Shown: positions 1 through 10,890, numbered from the stretch's first letter. The stretch: DNA of 64,000 bases from Pseudomonas sp. 8Z (GCF_902506535.1 NZ_LR733825.1:437206-501205), one strand, 5' to 3'. The notes: a model not told the origin generated them from the letters alone. A program made the numbers and translations.

Positions 1-1535
1 CGCCGCAGTGGTTGCGCAATCTGGGCGCTAGCCCGATGAAGCTGGGGCTGGACCTTTCCGGTGGTGTGCACTTCCTGCTGGAAGTCGACATGGAGAAGGC
101 GCTGGATGTTCGGCGCAAGGTCTATGAAGGCGAGATCAAGAGCCTGTTGCGCAAGGAGCGCGTGCGTTATCGCAGTATGCCGGAAAGCAATGGCCGCATT
201 CAGCTCGGCTTTGCCGACAGCGAGGCGCTGGACAAGGCTGAGAGCTTGATTCGCAAGGATTACCAAGATTTCGAGCTGAGCACCGTCGAGCGCGGTGGTC
301 AGCAGGTGCTGCAACTGGCTCTGACTCAGGCGAAGGTCGCCGAGATTCGTGAATATTCGATCAAGCAGAACCTGACCACCGTACGCAATCGCGTCAACGA
401 GCTGGGTGTTGCCGAGCCTCTGGTACAGCGTCAGGGCGCCAACCGCATCGTGGTCGAGCTGCCGGGCGTGCAGGACACTGCCGAGGCCAAGCGTATTCTC
501 GGCAAAACGGCCAACCTGGAGTTTCGCTTGCAGGCCGCGGCCGATGCTTCTCGGGCATCGACCGAGACATTCGAGTTCCGCGAGGCGGGTCGACCTCCCG
601 TTCAGCTTGAGCGTGAACTGATCATCACGGGTGATCAGGTGACCGATGCGCAGGCAAGTTTCGATGAAAATGGTCGTCCGCAGGTCAATATCCGCCTCGA
701 TGGCCATGGCGGTGACCTGATGAACCGTGCCACTCGCAATAATGTCGGGCGCAGCATGGCGGTGGTGTTCATCGAGCAGAAACCGGTGACGCGTTACGTG
801 CGTCAGACCGTGGACGGTGTCGAGCAGGAAGTGGCCGTACCGTCGTTCGTCGAAGAGAAGAAGATCATCAGTCTGGCGACCATTCAGTCGGCGCTGGGCA
901 GTCAGTTCCGCATTACTGGTCTCAATGGTCAGGGCGAGTCCTCCGAGCTGGCGTTGCTGCTGCGCGCCGGTGGTCTGGCGGCGCCGATGTACTTCGCCGA
1001 AGAACGCACCATCGGCCCGAGCCTGGGTGCTGAGAACATTGCCAAGGGTATTGCGTCCACCGAGTGGGCAATGGTCTTCGTAGCGGTGTTCATCGTGGCT
1101 ATCTACCGTTTCTTCGGTGTACTAGCGGCGGTTGCTCTGGCGTTCAACCTGGTGTTGCTGGTTGGTCTGATGTCGGCCATTGGTGCGACCCTGACCTTGC
1201 CGGGTATCGCCGGCATCGTGCTGACTCTGGGTATGGCGGTGGACGCCAACGTGCTGATCTTCTCGCGCATACGCGAAGAGTTGGCCAACGGTCTGCCTGT
1301 GCAGCGAGCTTTGCATGAAGGTTTCGACCGAGCTTTCTCGGCGATTCTCGACAGTAACCTGACCACACTGCTGGTCGGCGGCATTCTGTTCGCCATGGGT
1401 ACCGGGCCGGTTAAGGGCTTCGCTGTCACCATGTCCATCGGCATCATCACTTCGATGTTCACGGCCATCATGTTCACCCGTGGCATGGTCAACCTGATCT
1501 TCGGTGGCCGTAACATCAAGAAGCTGTGGATCTGA
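1..1535 (+). CDS. secD: Protein translocase subunit SecD (5' end cut by window edge)
   Basis: SecD is the RND-like inner-membrane partner of SecYEG that uses the proton gradient to help exported proteins leave the channel. The frame is already open at base 3, reading PQWLRNLGASPMKLGLDLSGG, so the annotated-looking start at base 12 (TTG) is internal. About 510 residues are present; the family is about 620, so roughly 110 N-terminal residues lie outside the window. The LDLSGG motif, the periplasmic P1 region and the C-terminal five-helix block with GMAVDANVLIFSRIREEL are visible. secF follows 9 bases after the stop, as in the usual yajC-secD-secF operon. Confidence 0.97.
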   Translation, partial: PQWLRNLGASPMKLGLDLSGGVHFLLEVDMEKALDVRRKVYEGEIKSLLRKERVRYRSMPESNGRIQLGFADSEALDKAESLIRKDYQDFELSTVERGGQQVLQLALTQAKVAEIREYSIKQNLTTVRNRVNELGVAEPLVQRQGANRIVVELPGVQDTAEAKRILGKTANLEFRLQAAADASRASTETFEFREAGRPPVQLERELIITGDQVTDAQASFDENGRPQVNIRLDGHGGDLMNRATRNNVGRSMAVVFIEQKPVTRYVRQTVDGVEQEVAVPSFVEEKKIISLATIQSALGSQFRITGLNGQGESSELALLLRAGGLAAPMYFAEERTIGPSLGAENIAKGIASTEWAMVFVAVFIVAIYRFFGVLAAVALAFNLVLLVGLMSAIGATLTLPGIAGIVLTLGMAVDANVLIFSRIREELANGLPVQRALHEGFDRAFSAILDSNLTTLLVGGILFAMGTGPVKGFAVTMSIGIITSMFTAIMFTRGMVNLIFGGRNIKKLWI

Positions 1536-1544
1536 GGTGCAGCC

Positions 1545-2462
1545 ATGATCAAGTCAACCATTCGTTTCATGGCGGTGCGCAACATCGCCTTCGGCATGAC
1601 CGTTGTGCTCACGCTGATCGGTCTTGGCGCATTGTTCGCCAAGGGCCTCAACTTTGGTCTGGATTTCACTGGCGGCACGCTCATCGAGCTGCAGTATGAG
1701 CAGGCGGCCAACCTCGATCAGATCAAGACCGAACTGGTGCAGGCCGGTTATACCGATGCTGTGGTGCAGAACTTCGGCGCCAGTACTGACGTGCTGGTGC
1801 GTTTGGCAGGTGACTCCCCGGATCTGGGTAATCAGGTTGCGGCTGCATTGCGCAAGGCTGACGGTGTCGCCCAGTTCGAGGTCAAGCGCGTAGAGTTCGT
1901 CGGCCCGCAGGTTGGTGAAGAGCTGCGTGATAAAGGCGGTATCGCCATGCTGCTGGCGCTCGGTGGTGTGCTGCTGTACCTGGCTTTCCGTTTCCAGTGG
2001 AAGTTCGGTCTGGGCGCTATCGCCTCGCTGGTGCATGACGTCATTATCACTCTCGGTGTGCTGGCGTTCTTTCAGGTGCCGTTCGACCTGACGGTGCTGG
2101 CGGCGGTGCTGGCGATGATCGGTTACTCGCTCAACGACACCATCATCATCTATGACCGTATCCGCGAGAACTTCCGTATGTTGCGCAAGGCATCGCTGAT
2201 CGAGAACATCGATATTTCGGTTACCCAGACGTTGCTGCGTACCATCGCGACCTCGCTTTCTACTGCCCTGGCGCTACTGGCACTACTGTTCTTCGGTGGT
2301 GATGTGCTGGCGGGCTTTGCCCTAACACTGCTGATTGGTGTCGTGGTCGGTACTTACTCTTCGGTCTACATTGGTGCGGTGGTGCTGGTGTGGACGAAGC
2401 TGAGTGTCGAGGATCTGATTCCGCCTGCAGTCGAGGCTGAGGCCGACGACGGGCGGCCTTGA
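1545..2462 (+). CDS. secF: Protein translocase subunit SecF
   Basis: SecF pairs with SecD in the inner membrane to drive late steps of Sec export. The 305-residue length matches the family. It opens with a membrane helix, then LNFGLDFTGGTLIEL (SecD/SecF signature near residue 38), a short periplasmic domain, and the C-terminal membrane block with MIGYSLNDTIIIYDRIREN, which holds the conserved transmembrane Asp/Arg region. The ATG at 1545 is 9 bases after secD stops, so the two are almost certainly cotranscribed. Confidence 0.97.
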   Translation: MIKSTIRFMAVRNIAFGMTVVLTLIGLGALFAKGLNFGLDFTGGTLIELQYEQAANLDQIKTELVQAGYTDAVVQNFGASTDVLVRLAGDSPDLGNQVAAALRKADGVAQFEVKRVEFVGPQVGEELRDKGGIAMLLALGGVLLYLAFRFQWKFGLGAIASLVHDVIITLGVLAFFQVPFDLTVLAAVLAMIGYSLNDTIIIYDRIRENFRMLRKASLIENIDISVTQTLLRTIATSLSTALALLALLFFGGDVLAGFALTLLIGVVVGTYSSVYIGAVVLVWTKLSVEDLIPPAVEAEADDGRP

Positions 2463-2608
2463 TCGCCCTGATCCTGTGCCCGTAAGTGGCACTTTGTGAT
2501 CGAGTTCGTGAAACATGATGAAGGCCACGACTAGTCGAACTTGTCGTGGCCTTTTGCTGTCTTAGGCAGGGAGAAAGGCGCAAGACGCCATGCTAGGAGA
2601 CAATGATC

Positions 2609-3151
2609 ATGAACAAGTCGATGTTGGCGGGTGCCGTACTGGGTGCTGTTGGTGTAACGGCGGGTGGGGCGGTTGCCACTTACAGCCTTGTGGATCGCGG
2701 CCCATCTTATGCGCAGGTGCTGGCGGTTACGCCGGTCAAGGAAACCATCAATACGCCGCGTGAGGTTTGCAAGGATGTAGCCGTAACGCGTCAGCGTCCG
2801 GTGCAAGACCAGCATCAGATTGCGGGTACGGCTATTGGCGCTATTGCTGGCGGCCTGCTGGGTAATCAGATTGGTGGCGGCAACGGCAAGAAGATCGCTA
2901 CCGTGGCTGGCGTTGTGGGTGGTGGCTATGCCGGCAACAAGATTCAGGAAGGTATGCAGCAACGTGACACCTACACCACGACCGAAACTCGCTGCAATAC
3001 GGTGACCGATACCACCGAGAAAGTGGTTGGTTATGACGTGAAGTATCAGTTGGGTGAGAGCGTCGGCAATGTGCGTATGGACCGCGATCCGGGCGGTCAG
3101 ATTCCGGTGGACAAAAATGGCCAGTTGGTGATGGCGCAGCAGGCGCAGTAA
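2609..3151 (+). CDS. Glycine-zipper 2TM domain protein
   Basis: Small envelope protein of about 180 residues. An N-terminal membrane anchor or uncleaved signal (AGAVLGAVGVTAGGAVATY) is followed by a polar stretch. Around residues 72-102 is a glycine zipper, IGAIAGGLLGNQIGGGNGKK and VAGVVGGGYAGNKIQ, as in the Rick_17kDa_Anti/SlyB-like 2TM domain, which packs helices in the outer membrane or periplasm. I chose ATG 2609 over ATG 2603 because GGAG at 2596-2599 sits 9 bases before 2609 and only 3 before 2603. The exact function is unknown; the same gene sits between secF and suhB in P. aeruginosa. Confidence 0.85.
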   Translation: MNKSMLAGAVLGAVGVTAGGAVATYSLVDRGPSYAQVLAVTPVKETINTPREVCKDVAVTRQRPVQDQHQIAGTAIGAIAGGLLGNQIGGGNGKKIATVAGVVGGGYAGNKIQEGMQQRDTYTTTETRCNTVTDTTEKVVGYDVKYQLGESVGNVRMDRDPGGQIPVDKNGQLVMAQQAQ

Positions 3152-3160
3152 ATTCGATGC

Positions 3161-3192
3161 AATAAAAAACGCCCTTCGGGGCGTTTTTTATT
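3161..3192. terminator. Bidirectional intrinsic terminator
   Basis: A perfect hairpin with 14-bp arms and a TTCG loop. The A run on the left and T run on the right let it work in both directions. It separates the converging glycine-zipper gene (+) and suhB (-). Confidence 0.93.
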
Positions 3193-3206
3193 GGGGCGAG
3201 TCGCGC

Positions 3207-4022
3207 TTAGCGTTTCATTGATGGCGGCAGGTGCGGCTGGATTGCCGTGAGCACGGCCTTGAAGCATTTGGTGTTGCCGGCGACGATCTGGCCTTTTTCG
3301 AGGAACTCGTGTCCGCCGGTGAAATCGCTCACCAGGCCGCCCGCTTCCTGAATCAGCAGGGCGCCTGCTGCCATGTCCCACTCGGACAGGCCAAATTCCC
3401 AGAAGGCATCGAAACGCCCGGCGGCAACATAGGCCAGATCCAGGCTGGCGGCGCCTGCGCGGCGAATGCCGGCGGTTTGCCCGGTCAGGCTGCGGAACAT
3501 GCCCAGATAGTTTTCCAGGTGGTCGAGTTGGCCGTCACGGAAGGGAAAACCGGTGCCCAGCAGGGCGCCTTCCAGGCTCTTGCGGTTGCTAACGCGCAGG
3601 CGGCGGCCATTGAGGGCGGCGCCGCGGCCACGGCTGGCGGTAAATTCTTCCTGGCGCACAGGGTCGAGAACGATGGCGTGTTCGAGGCGGCCGCGATATT
3701 TGCAGGCGATGCTGATGGCGAAGTGGGGGACGCCGCGGATGAAGTTGGTGGTGCCATCCAGCGGGTCGATGATCCATTGGTAGTCGGCGCCGTCGCCGCT
3801 ACCTTCCAGTGCGCCGCCTTCCTCGCCCAGGAAACTGTGGGTTGGATAGGCCTTGCGGATGGCCTGGACGATCATCAGTTCGGCGGCCTTGTCGACTTCT
3901 GTGACGTAATCCTTGGCATCCTTCTCGTCGACCGAGATGACATCCAGGCGCTCGATCGAGCGAAAGATCATTTCACCGGCGCTGCGGGCGGCGCGCAGGG
4001 CGATATTCAGCATGGGCTGCAT
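3207..4022 (-). CDS. suhB: Inositol-1-monophosphatase family protein SuhB
   Basis: Mg2+-dependent inositol monophosphatase fold. In gammaproteobacteria SuhB also joins the Nus factors in rRNA transcription antitermination, and in Pseudomonas it affects virulence regulation. The family metal-site motifs are present: the EVDKAAE region, GEEGG, WIIDPLDGTTNFIRG (near residues 80-95) and the C-terminal EWDMAAGALLIQEAGG. I take ATG 4022 (MQPMLNIALR) as the start because AGGTGA lies 9 bases upstream; a GTG at 4034 would add four residues. Length is 271 residues, the usual Pseudomonas size. It is divergent from trmJ. Confidence 0.95.
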   Translation of the reverse strand: MQPMLNIALRAARSAGEMIFRSIERLDVISVDEKDAKDYVTEVDKAAELMIVQAIRKAYPTHSFLGEEGGALEGSGDGADYQWIIDPLDGTTNFIRGVPHFAISIACKYRGRLEHAIVLDPVRQEEFTASRGRGAALNGRRLRVSNRKSLEGALLGTGFPFRDGQLDHLENYLGMFRSLTGQTAGIRRAGAASLDLAYVAAGRFDAFWEFGLSEWDMAAGALLIQEAGGLVSDFTGGHEFLEKGQIVAGNTKCFKAVLTAIQPHLPPSMKR

Positions 4023-4224
4023 GGGGCGGTTCACCTGGGGCTTTAAAGAAAGCCGATCATGTTAGCAGAAAACCTTGGTCGATGAAGCGCCGCCTGTAGC
4101 CTGCTATGCCGAAGTTGGTTCAGGGTTGTTGTGTGCGTGAAGGGCGGTGGCCGTTCAGCATGACAATGAAGCTTTGGCTTCGGTAAGATCGTTGCCCCTT
4201 TTGCTTGTGTGGATGGTTTTGGCC

Positions 4225-5004
4225 GTGCTGGAAAGAATTCGTGTTGTGCTGGTCGGCACCAGTCATCCGGGAAATATCGGCGGCGCTGCACGGGCAATGA
4301 AGAATATGGGGCTATCGCGGCTGGTGCTGGTTGCGCCGGAAGATTTTCCCAGTGGTGATGCTGTGGCCCGCGCCTCGGGAGCTACCGACATACTCGATGC
4401 TGCGCAGGTGGTTGAGACGCTCGAGGATGCTCTGGTGGGCTGCACATTGGTGGTTGGCACCAGTGCGCGGGATCGTCGTATTCCCTGGCCGATGCTTGAT
4501 CCGCGTGAATGCGGAGTGGTGAGTTGCGAGCAGGCAGCGGCCGGTGGTGAAGTGGCGCTGGTGTTCGGTCGTGAGTACGCCGGCCTGACCAACGAAGAGC
4601 TGCAGCGATGTCAGTATCACGTGCACATTCCATCCAATCCTGACTTCAGTTCGCTCAATCTTGCGGCTGCGGTGCAGGTGCTGAGTTACGAAGTGCGTAT
4701 GGCCTGGTTGGCGGTGCAGCAATTGCCGACCAAAGTGGCGAAGCTGGAAACCACGGCGATGCTCAATACACAGTTGGCGACGGCGGACGAGTTGGAGTCC
4801 TACTATGTGCATCTGGAGCGCGCGCTGGTTGCGATTGGCTTTCTCGACCCGGAGAAGCCGCGGCACCTGATGAGTCGTCTGCGTCGCTTGTATGGGCGCA
4901 GTGATGTGAGCAAGTTGGAAATGAATATTCTGCGCGGCATCCTAACCGAAACCGAGAAGGCGGCGCGCGGCGAGCACCACAAGCGGGGAAAAACAGATGT
5001 TTGA
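4225..5004 (+). CDS. trmJ: tRNA (cytidine/uridine-2'-O-)-methyltransferase TrmJ
   Basis: SPOUT-family enzyme that 2'-O-methylates position 32 of the tRNA anticodon loop using SAM. The N-terminal [20 protein letters not shown] and the later [10 protein letters not shown] and [21 protein letters not shown] are the SPOUT knot motifs; a helical C-terminal extension typical of TrmJ follows. The open frame extends upstream to 4147, but family alignment puts the start at GTG 4225 (VLERIRVV); ATG 4213 is the alternative. The end overlaps cysE by 8 bases, suggesting translational coupling. Confidence 0.93.
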   Translation: MLERIRVVLVGTSHPGNIGGAARAMKNMGLSRLVLVAPEDFPSGDAVARASGATDILDAAQVVETLEDALVGCTLVVGTSARDRRIPWPMLDPRECGVVSCEQAAAGGEVALVFGREYAGLTNEELQRCQYHVHIPSNPDFSSLNLAAAVQVLSYEVRMAWLAVQQLPTKVAKLETTAMLNTQLATADELESYYVHLERALVAIGFLDPEKPRHLMSRLRRLYGRSDVSKLEMNILRGILTETEKAARGEHHKRGKTDV

Positions 5005-5782
5005 GCGCATGCGAGAAGATATCCAGAGCGTGTTTCATCGAGATCCGGCGGCGCGTAATGCCTTTGAGGTGGTGACCTGCTATCCAGGATTGCATGCGGT
5101 TTGGCTGCATCGGGTTGCGCATGTGCTGTGGAGTTCGGGTTGGAAGTGGCTGGCGCGGGTTGTCTCCAACTTTGGGCGCTGGATGACCGGGATCGAGATT
5201 CACCCTGGCGCCAAGATCGGGCGGCGTTTTTTCATCGATCATGGCATGGGTATCGTGATTGGTGAGACCGCTGAGATTGGCAACGATGTCACGCTTTATC
5301 AGGGGGTTACTCTGGGGGGCACTAGCTGGAACAAAGGTAAGCGCCATCCGACTCTGGAGGACGGTGTCGTCGTCGGCGCTGGTGCCAAGGTGCTGGGGCC
5401 TTTCACGGTGGGTGCGGGGGCTAAGATTGGCTCGAATGCCGTGGTGACTAAGGCGGTTCCTGCTGGTGCTACTGCGGTAGGGATTCCGGGCAAGATCATC
5501 GTCAAGTCCGATAACGAGCAAGAGGCCAAGCGTCAGGCTATGGCTGAGAAAATTGGCTTTGATGCGTACGGTGTTAGCCAGGACATGCCTGATCCTGTGG
5601 CGCGTGCTATTGGCCAGTTGCTTGATCACCTGCATGCGGTCGATGGGCGTTTGGAGGGTATGTGCAAGGCGCTGACGGGGCTGGGAAGTGATTATTGCGC
5701 CAAGGATCTTCCAGTGTTGAGGGACGAGGATTTTGCCGGTGTCTGCAAGGATCAGCCGGTCGATGACAAGCCTGCGGCGTGA
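4997..5782 (+). CDS. cysE: Serine O-acetyltransferase
   Basis: Acetylates L-serine with acetyl-CoA, the entry step of cysteine synthesis. The protein has the N-terminal helical SATase domain ([20 protein letters not shown]) and a left-handed beta-helix built of hexapeptide repeats ([57 protein letters not shown]). At 261 residues it is the pseudomonad length. It overlaps trmJ and lies just upstream of iscR, so cysteine supply sits next to the cysteine-desulfurase operon. Confidence 0.96.
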   Translation: MFERMREDIQSVFHRDPAARNAFEVVTCYPGLHAVWLHRVAHVLWSSGWKWLARVVSNFGRWMTGIEIHPGAKIGRRFFIDHGMGIVIGETAEIGNDVTLYQGVTLGGTSWNKGKRHPTLEDGVVVGAGAKVLGPFTVGAGAKIGSNAVVTKAVPAGATAVGIPGKIIVKSDNEQEAKRQAMAEKIGFDAYGVSQDMPDPVARAIGQLLDHLHAVDGRLEGMCKALTGLGSDYCAKDLPVLRDEDFAGVCKDQPVDDKPAA

Positions 5783-5854
5783 TGCGTGGTGGGGTGGCCT
5801 CTGCTATCATGCTGCCTCCGTTCGTGATCAATTCCGAGTGAATCAATAGGTCTT

Positions 5855-5887
5855 ATAGTTGACTTAAATACTCGGAAATCGCATACT
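5855..5887 (+). promoter_or_regulatory. iscR promoter with IscR type 1-like operator
   Basis: TTGACT (5859-5864) and CATACT (5882-5887) are 17 bases apart, a good sigma-70 pair. ATAGTTGACTTAAATACTCGG (from 5855) overlaps the -35 box and resembles the type 1 site bound by [2Fe-2S]-IscR, which would give feedback repression of the isc operon. The site assignment rests on similarity to the consensus I remember from E. coli. Confidence 0.72.
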
Positions 5888-5918
5888 TCGCCGCATTCAA
5901 GTAACTCGTGGTAGAGCC

Positions 5919-6410
5919 ATGCGACTGACTACCAAAGGCCGTTATGCAGTTACGGCCATGCTCGATCTGGCGTTGCATGCGCAGCGCGGTCCTGTATCTC
6001 TCGCCGATATATCCGAGCGACAAGGCATATCCCTGTCTTATCTGGAGCAGCTATTCGCCAAATTGCGCCGTGGCAATCTGGTTTCTAGTGTGCGTGGACC
6101 GGGAGGTGGCTATCAGTTGTCACGCGATATGGGTGGGATTCAGGTCGCGCAGGTGATTGACGCTGTCAATGAATCGGTCGATGCCACGCGCTGCCAGGGG
6201 CAGGGTGATTGTCACTCCGGCGATACCTGTCTGACGCATCATTTGTGGTGCGATCTCAGTCAGCAGATTCATGAGTTCCTCAGTGGCATCAGCCTGGCCG
6301 ACCTGGTCGCGCGTCATGAGGTGCAGGAAGTCGCGTCGCGCCAAGATCAGCGCCGCTGCACGGGTGCGTCAGCGCGCCTGGATAAGATTGAAGCGTCCGC
6401 CATCGAGTGA
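5919..6410 (+). CDS. iscR: Fe-S cluster assembly regulator IscR
   Basis: Rrf2-family repressor that senses Fe-S status by carrying a [2Fe-2S] cluster made by the Isc machinery. The N-terminal winged helix starts [20 protein letters not shown]; the wing GPGGGYQL is clear. The cluster ligands are in [19 protein letters not shown] (three Cys and a His, about residues 92-107). At 163 residues it matches the family. It is the first gene of iscRSUA-hscBA-fdx-iscX. Confidence 0.97.
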   Translation: MRLTTKGRYAVTAMLDLALHAQRGPVSLADISERQGISLSYLEQLFAKLRRGNLVSSVRGPGGGYQLSRDMGGIQVAQVIDAVNESVDATRCQGQGDCHSGDTCLTHHLWCDLSQQIHEFLSGISLADLVARHEVQEVASRQDQRRCTGASARLDKIEASAIE

Positions 6411-6439
6411 GCAGGGCGTTGCCTGATAGGAGAAACCCA

Positions 6440-7654
6440 ATGAAATTGCCGATCTATCTTGATTATTCCGCTACCACGCCGGTTGATCCGCGCGTGGCGC
6501 AGAAGATGAGCGACTGCCTGTTGGTCGATGGCAACTTCGGTAACCCGGCTTCGCGCTCTCACGTCTTTGGCTGGAAGGCTGAGGAAGCCGTGGAGAATGC
6601 CCGTCGCCAGGTTGCCGAGCTGGTCAACGCTGACCCGCGTGAGATTGTCTGGACTAGCGGTGCTACCGAGTCCGACAACTTGGCCATCAAGGGCGTTGCG
6701 CACTTCTACAGCAGTAAGGGCAAGCACATCATCACCTCGAAGATCGAGCACAAAGCCGTGCTGGATACGACTCGCCAGCTTGAGCGTGAAGGTTTCGAGG
6801 TCACTTATCTGGAACCCGGCGAAGACGGCCTGATCACGTCGGCCATGGTCGAAGCTGCGCTGCGTGAAGACACCGTTCTGGTGTCGCTCATGCACGTCAA
6901 CAACGAAATCGGCACCATCAACGACATCGCTGCCATTGGTGAGCTGACTCGCTCTCGTGGTGTGCTGCTGCATGTCGATGCTGCGCAGTCTACCGGCAAG
7001 GTTGAGATCGATCTGGAGAAGATGAAGGTCGATCTTATGTCCTTCTCCGCGCACAAAACCTATGGCCCGAAGGGTGTCGGTGCGCTGTACGTGCGCCGCA
7101 AGCCGCGCGTACGCCTGGAAGCGCAGACTCATGGCGGTGGTCACGAGCGTGGTATGCGTTCCGGCACTTTGGCCACCCATCAGTGCGTTGGTATGGGTGA
7201 GGCCTTCCGTATCGCTAAAGAGGAAATGGCTGCCGAGAATCAGCGTATCGTCGCGCTGCGCGACCGTTTCTACCGCCAGCTCGAGAGCATGGAAGAGTTG
7301 TACGTTAACGGCAGCCTGACTGCACGTGTACCGCATAACCTGAATCTGAGCTTCAACTACGTCGAGGGCGAGTCGCTGATCATGGCGCTCAAGGATCTGG
7401 CTGTATCGTCCGGTTCCGCCTGTACCTCGGCCTCGCTGGAGCCGTCCTACGTGTTGCGTGCGCTGGGTCGTAACGACGAGTTGGCGCACAGTTCGATTCG
7501 TTTCACGTTCGGCCGTTTTACCACTGAGGAAGATGTCGACTACGCCGCTGCCAAGGTTCGTGAGGCCGTGGACAAGCTGCGCGAGTTGTCGCCTCTGTGG
7601 GATATGTTCAAAGAAGGTGTCGACCTTTCCACCGTGGAATGGGCAGCACACTAA
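6440..7654 (+). CDS. iscS: Cysteine desulfurase IscS
   Basis: PLP enzyme that takes sulphur from cysteine as a persulfide and hands it to IscU, TusA and others. ATG 6440 ([18 protein letters not shown]) with AGGAG upstream gives 404 residues, exactly the family length. Visible are SGATESDN, the PLP lysine in [12 protein letters not shown] (about K206) and the active-site loop [15 protein letters not shown] (Cys about 328). The last residues EWAAH are the usual IscU-contacting tail. Confidence 0.98.
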   Translation: MKLPIYLDYSATTPVDPRVAQKMSDCLLVDGNFGNPASRSHVFGWKAEEAVENARRQVAELVNADPREIVWTSGATESDNLAIKGVAHFYSSKGKHIITSKIEHKAVLDTTRQLEREGFEVTYLEPGEDGLITSAMVEAALREDTVLVSLMHVNNEIGTINDIAAIGELTRSRGVLLHVDAAQSTGKVEIDLEKMKVDLMSFSAHKTYGPKGVGALYVRRKPRVRLEAQTHGGGHERGMRSGTLATHQCVGMGEAFRIAKEEMAAENQRIVALRDRFYRQLESMEELYVNGSLTARVPHNLNLSFNYVEGESLIMALKDLAVSSGSACTSASLEPSYVLRALGRNDELAHSSIRFTFGRFTTEEDVDYAAAKVREAVDKLRELSPLWDMFKEGVDLSTVEWAAH

Positions 7655-7727
7655 AAAGCTGCCAGGGCGGATCGCTCGCTAGGCGGTCTGCCTGAAGAGC
7701 GGCACCTGATGAGAGAGGAAGTTCAGC

Positions 7728-8114
7728 ATGGCATACAGTGATAAGGTCATCGATCATTACGAAAATCCGCGTAATGTCGGCAAAATGAATGCGGAAGATC
7801 CGGATGTCGGCACTGGCATGGTCGGTGCGCCGGCTTGTGGTGACGTGATGCGTCTGCAGATCAAGGTCAACGAAAGTGGTGTTATCGAAGACGCCAAATT
7901 CAAGACCTATGGCTGTGGTTCGGCCATCGCCTCTAGCTCCCTGGCCACCGAGTGGATGAAGGGTAAGACTCTGGATGAGGCTGAGAGCATCAAGAACACC
8001 CAGCTCGCCGAAGAGCTGGCCCTGCCGCCAGTGAAAATCCACTGCTCGGTGCTCGCCGAAGACGCTATCAAGGCGGCTGTGCGCGACTACAAGCAGAAGA
8101 AAGGCTTGCTTTAA
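7728..8114 (+). CDS. iscU: Fe-S cluster scaffold IscU
   Basis: Scaffold on which [2Fe-2S] clusters are built with IscS sulphur. The 128-residue protein has the three conserved cysteines in [18 protein letters not shown] and [14 protein letters not shown], and the HscA recognition motif LPPVK just before the third. Confidence 0.98.
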   Translation: MAYSDKVIDHYENPRNVGKMNAEDPDVGTGMVGAPACGDVMRLQIKVNESGVIEDAKFKTYGCGSAIASSSLATEWMKGKTLDEAESIKNTQLAEELALPPVKIHCSVLAEDAIKAAVRDYKQKKGLL

Positions 8115-8127
8115 CACGAGGTGCGGA

Positions 8128-8451
8128 ATGGCTATCACCATGACTGAAGCAGCGGCCCGCCACGTTCAGCGCTCTATCGAAGGGCGTGGTAAGGGTGAGG
8201 GCATTCGCCTTGGTGTGCGTACCACGGGGTGCTCTGGCCTGGCCTATGTTCTTGAGTTCGTCGATGAGCTGGCGGCTGAGGATCAGGTGTTCGAGAATCA
8301 CGGCGTTAAGGTGATCATTGATCCGAAAAGTTTGGCTTATCTCGACGGAACCGAGCTGGATTTCGTCAAAGAAGGCTTGAACGAAGGCTTCAAGTTCAAT
8401 AACCCCAACGTGCGTGGCGAATGCGGCTGCGGCGAAAGCTTCAACGTCTGA
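8128..8451 (+). CDS. iscA: Iron-sulphur assembly protein IscA
   Basis: A-type carrier that binds iron or a cluster and passes it to [4Fe-4S] targets. At 107 residues it keeps the three ligand cysteines: one in [11 protein letters not shown] and two in the C-terminal GECGCGESF. It lies 13 bases after iscU. Confidence 0.97.
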   Translation: MAITMTEAAARHVQRSIEGRGKGEGIRLGVRTTGCSGLAYVLEFVDELAAEDQVFENHGVKVIIDPKSLAYLDGTELDFVKEGLNEGFKFNNPNVRGECGCGESFNV

Positions 8452-8458
8452 GGTTTGC

Positions 8459-8980
8459 GTGGGTAAACCCTGTCATTTCGCGTTGTTCGACCTGCAGCCG
8501 GCTTTTCGTGTAGACCTTGATCAGTTGGGTGTTCGCTATCGTGAGCTGGCGCGTCAGGTGCATCCTGATCGATTCGCTGACGCCGAAGAGCGCGAGCAGC
8601 GCCTGGCGTTGGAGCGCTCGGCGAGCCTCAATGAAGCCTATCAGGTGCTCAGGAGTCCCTCTCAGAGGGCGCGTTATCTGCTGACCTTGCGTGGCGGTGA
8701 TGTGCCGCTGGAGGTTACGGTGCAGGATCCAGATTTTCTCATGCAGCAGATGCAGTGGCGTGAGGAGCTTGAGGAGCTGCAGGATGAGGCGGATATCGAT
8801 GGCGTGATCCCCTTTAAGCGTCGGCTCAAGAGCGCCCAGGATGAACTGGGCGAGCGTTTTGCCGAATGTTGGGATGACGAGGGTCGTCGGCATGAGGCTG
8901 AGCGCCTAATGCGGCGCATGCAGTTCCTCGACAAGCTGTCTCATGAAGTGCGCCAGTTGGAAGAGCGCCTCGACGACTAA
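8459..8980 (+). CDS. hscB: Co-chaperone HscB
   Basis: J-domain protein that brings IscU to HscA and stimulates its ATPase. The J domain shows the HPD motif in [12 protein letters not shown]. The C-terminal three-helix domain (IscU binding) follows. The frame is open upstream into iscA, but GTG 8459 ([14 protein letters not shown]) gives 173 residues, the pseudomonad length. Confidence 0.95.
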   Translation: MGKPCHFALFDLQPAFRVDLDQLGVRYRELARQVHPDRFADAEEREQRLALERSASLNEAYQVLRSPSQRARYLLTLRGGDVPLEVTVQDPDFLMQQMQWREELEELQDEADIDGVIPFKRRLKSAQDELGERFAECWDDEGRRHEAERLMRRMQFLDKLSHEVRQLEERLDD

Positions 8981-9024
8981 CCGTGGGTTGCGTAGGCAGC
9001 CTGTCAGATGATTTCAAAACGACC

Positions 9025-10890
9025 ATGGCCTTATTGCAGATTGCCGAGCCAGGACAGAGCCCGCAGCCCCATCAGCGTCGTCTGGCGGTGGGTATTGACC
9101 TAGGTACCACTAATTCTCTGGTTGCTGCTGTGCGCAGCGGCCTGGCCGAGCCGCTGGCTGATGCTGCGGGCGCGGTGATTCTCCCGTCTGCCGTGCGTTA
9201 TTTGGACGGCTCTGTTGAGGTTGGCGAGGCGGCCAAGCGTGCCGCTGCGCAGGACCCTTTCAATACCGTGCTGTCGGTCAAGCGCCTTATGGGGCGTGGC
9301 CTGGCTGATGTCCAGCAGTTGGGCGAGCAGTTGCCCTACCGCTTTGCGGTGGGTGAGTCGCACATGCCTTTCATTGAAACCGTGCAGGGCGCCAAGAGCC
9401 CGGTCGAGGTTTCGGCTGAGATTCTCAAAGTGTTGCGCATGCGTGCCGAGCAGAGTCTGGGTGGTGAGCTGGTCGGCGCGGTAATTACGGTCCCGGCTTA
9501 CTTTGATGATGCTCAGCGTCAAGCCACTAAGGATGCTGCGCGTCTCGCGGGGCTTAATGTCCTGCGTTTGCTCAATGAGCCGACCGCTGCTGCTGTCGCT
9601 TACGGTCTGGATCAGAAGGCCGAGGGCGTGGTGGCGATCTACGATCTGGGTGGCGGCACGTTCGATATTTCCATTCTGCGCCTGACAGGTGGTGTGTTCG
9701 AGGTGCTGGCAACCGGCGGCGACAGTGCTCTGGGTGGCGATGACTTCGATCATGTCGTGGCGGATTGGATCATTGCTCAGGCTGGGCTCTCCAGTGATCT
9801 AGCGCCGGCAGCGCAGCGCACTTTGCTGCAGGCTGCATGTCAGGCCAAAGAGGCGCTGACGGCTGCAGAGCATGTCGAAATTGCTTACGGCGACTGGCGT
9901 GGCACGTTGTCACGCGAAGATTTCGATGCCTTGATCGAGCCTATGGTGGCGCGCAGCCTCAAGGTGTGTCGTCGCGCTGTGCGTGATTCGGGTGTCGAGC
10001 TCGAAGAGGTTGGTGCGGTTGTCATGGTCGGTGGTTCTACGCGTGTGCCGCGTGTTCGTCAGGCTGTGGCGGAGCTGTTCGGACGCCAGCCGTTGACCAA
10101 TATCGACCCTGATCAGGTGGTTGCCATCGGTGCTGCAATTCAGGCCGATACCTTGGCAGGCAATAAGCGCGATGATGGTGAGGCGCTGCTGCTGTTGGAT
10201 GTGATTCCGTTGTCGCTCGGCCTGGAAACCATGGGTGGGCTGATGGAGAAGGTGATTGCGCGCAATACCACCATACCCGTTGCGCGTGCCCAGGATTTCA
10301 CCACCTACAAGGACGGCCAGACGGCCATGATGATCCATGTCCTGCAAGGGGAGCGCGAGTTGATCAGTGCTTGTCGTTCGCTGGCGCGTTTCGAGCTGCG
10401 AGGCATTCCGCCGATGGTGGCTGGGGCGGCGAAGATTCGCGTGACCTTCCAGGTTGATGCGGATGGCTTGCTCAGTGTGGCGGCGCGTGAGTTGGCTTCG
10501 GGCGTCGAGGCCAGCATCCAGGTCAAACCGTCATATGGCCTGACCGATGGCGAGATCACTCGCATGTTGCAGGACTCTTTCCAGAATGCTGGTGGCGACA
10601 AGGCGGCGCGTGCTCTGCGTGAGCAGCAAGTCGATGCCGAACGTCTGCTCGAGGCTGTGCAGGCTGCTCTGGAGGCCGACGGTGATAGCTTGCTGACTGC
10701 CGACGAGCGCCTGGCCATCGAAGCGCAGATGGACTTGTTGCGTGAGCAGGTGGCGGGTGATGACGTGCAGCTCATCGAGCAGCAGGTCAAGCGCCTGAGT
10801 CAAATTACCGATGCCTTTGCGGCGCGCCGGATGGACGCTAGCGTCAAGGCGGCCCTGGCAGGCCGCAGCCTTAACGAGATCGAGGAATAA
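9025..10890 (+). CDS. hscA: Fe-S chaperone HscA
   Basis: Specialised Hsp70 that helps release the cluster from IscU. ATG 9025 ([12 protein letters not shown]) gives 621 residues, the usual size. The ATPase motifs [27 protein letters not shown] and [11 protein letters not shown] are intact, followed by a substrate-binding domain and a helical lid. Two upstream starts in frame (from 8983) would add 14 residues unlike the family. Confidence 0.96.
   Translation: MALLQIAEPGQSPQPHQRRLAVGIDLGTTNSLVAAVRSGLAEPLADAAGAVILPSAVRYLDGSVEVGEAAKRAAAQDPFNTVLSVKRLMGRGLADVQQLGEQLPYRFAVGESHMPFIETVQGAKSPVEVSAEILKVLRMRAEQSLGGELVGAVITVPAYFDDAQRQATKDAARLAGLNVLRLLNEPTAAAVAYGLDQKAEGVVAIYDLGGGTFDISILRLTGGVFEVLATGGDSALGGDDFDHVVADWIIAQAGLSSDLAPAAQRTLLQAACQAKEALTAAEHVEIAYGDWRGTLSREDFDALIEPMVARSLKVCRRAVRDSGVELEEVGAVVMVGGSTRVPRVRQAVAELFGRQPLTNIDPDQVVAIGAAIQADTLAGNKRDDGEALLLLDVIPLSLGLETMGGLMEKVIARNTTIPVARAQDFTTYKDGQTAMMIHVLQGERELISACRSLARFELRGIPPMVAGAAKIRVTFQVDADGLLSVAARELASGVEASIQVKPSYGLTDGEITRMLQDSFQNAGGDKAARALREQQVDAERLLEAVQAALEADGDSLLTADERLAIEAQMDLLREQVAGDDVQLIEQQVKRLSQITDAFAARRMDASVKAALAGRSLNEIEE

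Noticed and set aside
3231..4046. 271-codon open frame antisense to suhB
   Set aside because: It mirrors the suhB codons; GC-rich Pseudomonas genes give long antisense frames. It lacks family motifs and a ribosome site.
6347..7651. 434-codon frame antisense to iscS
   Set aside because: It lies fully opposite a perfect IscS and has no recognisable domain.
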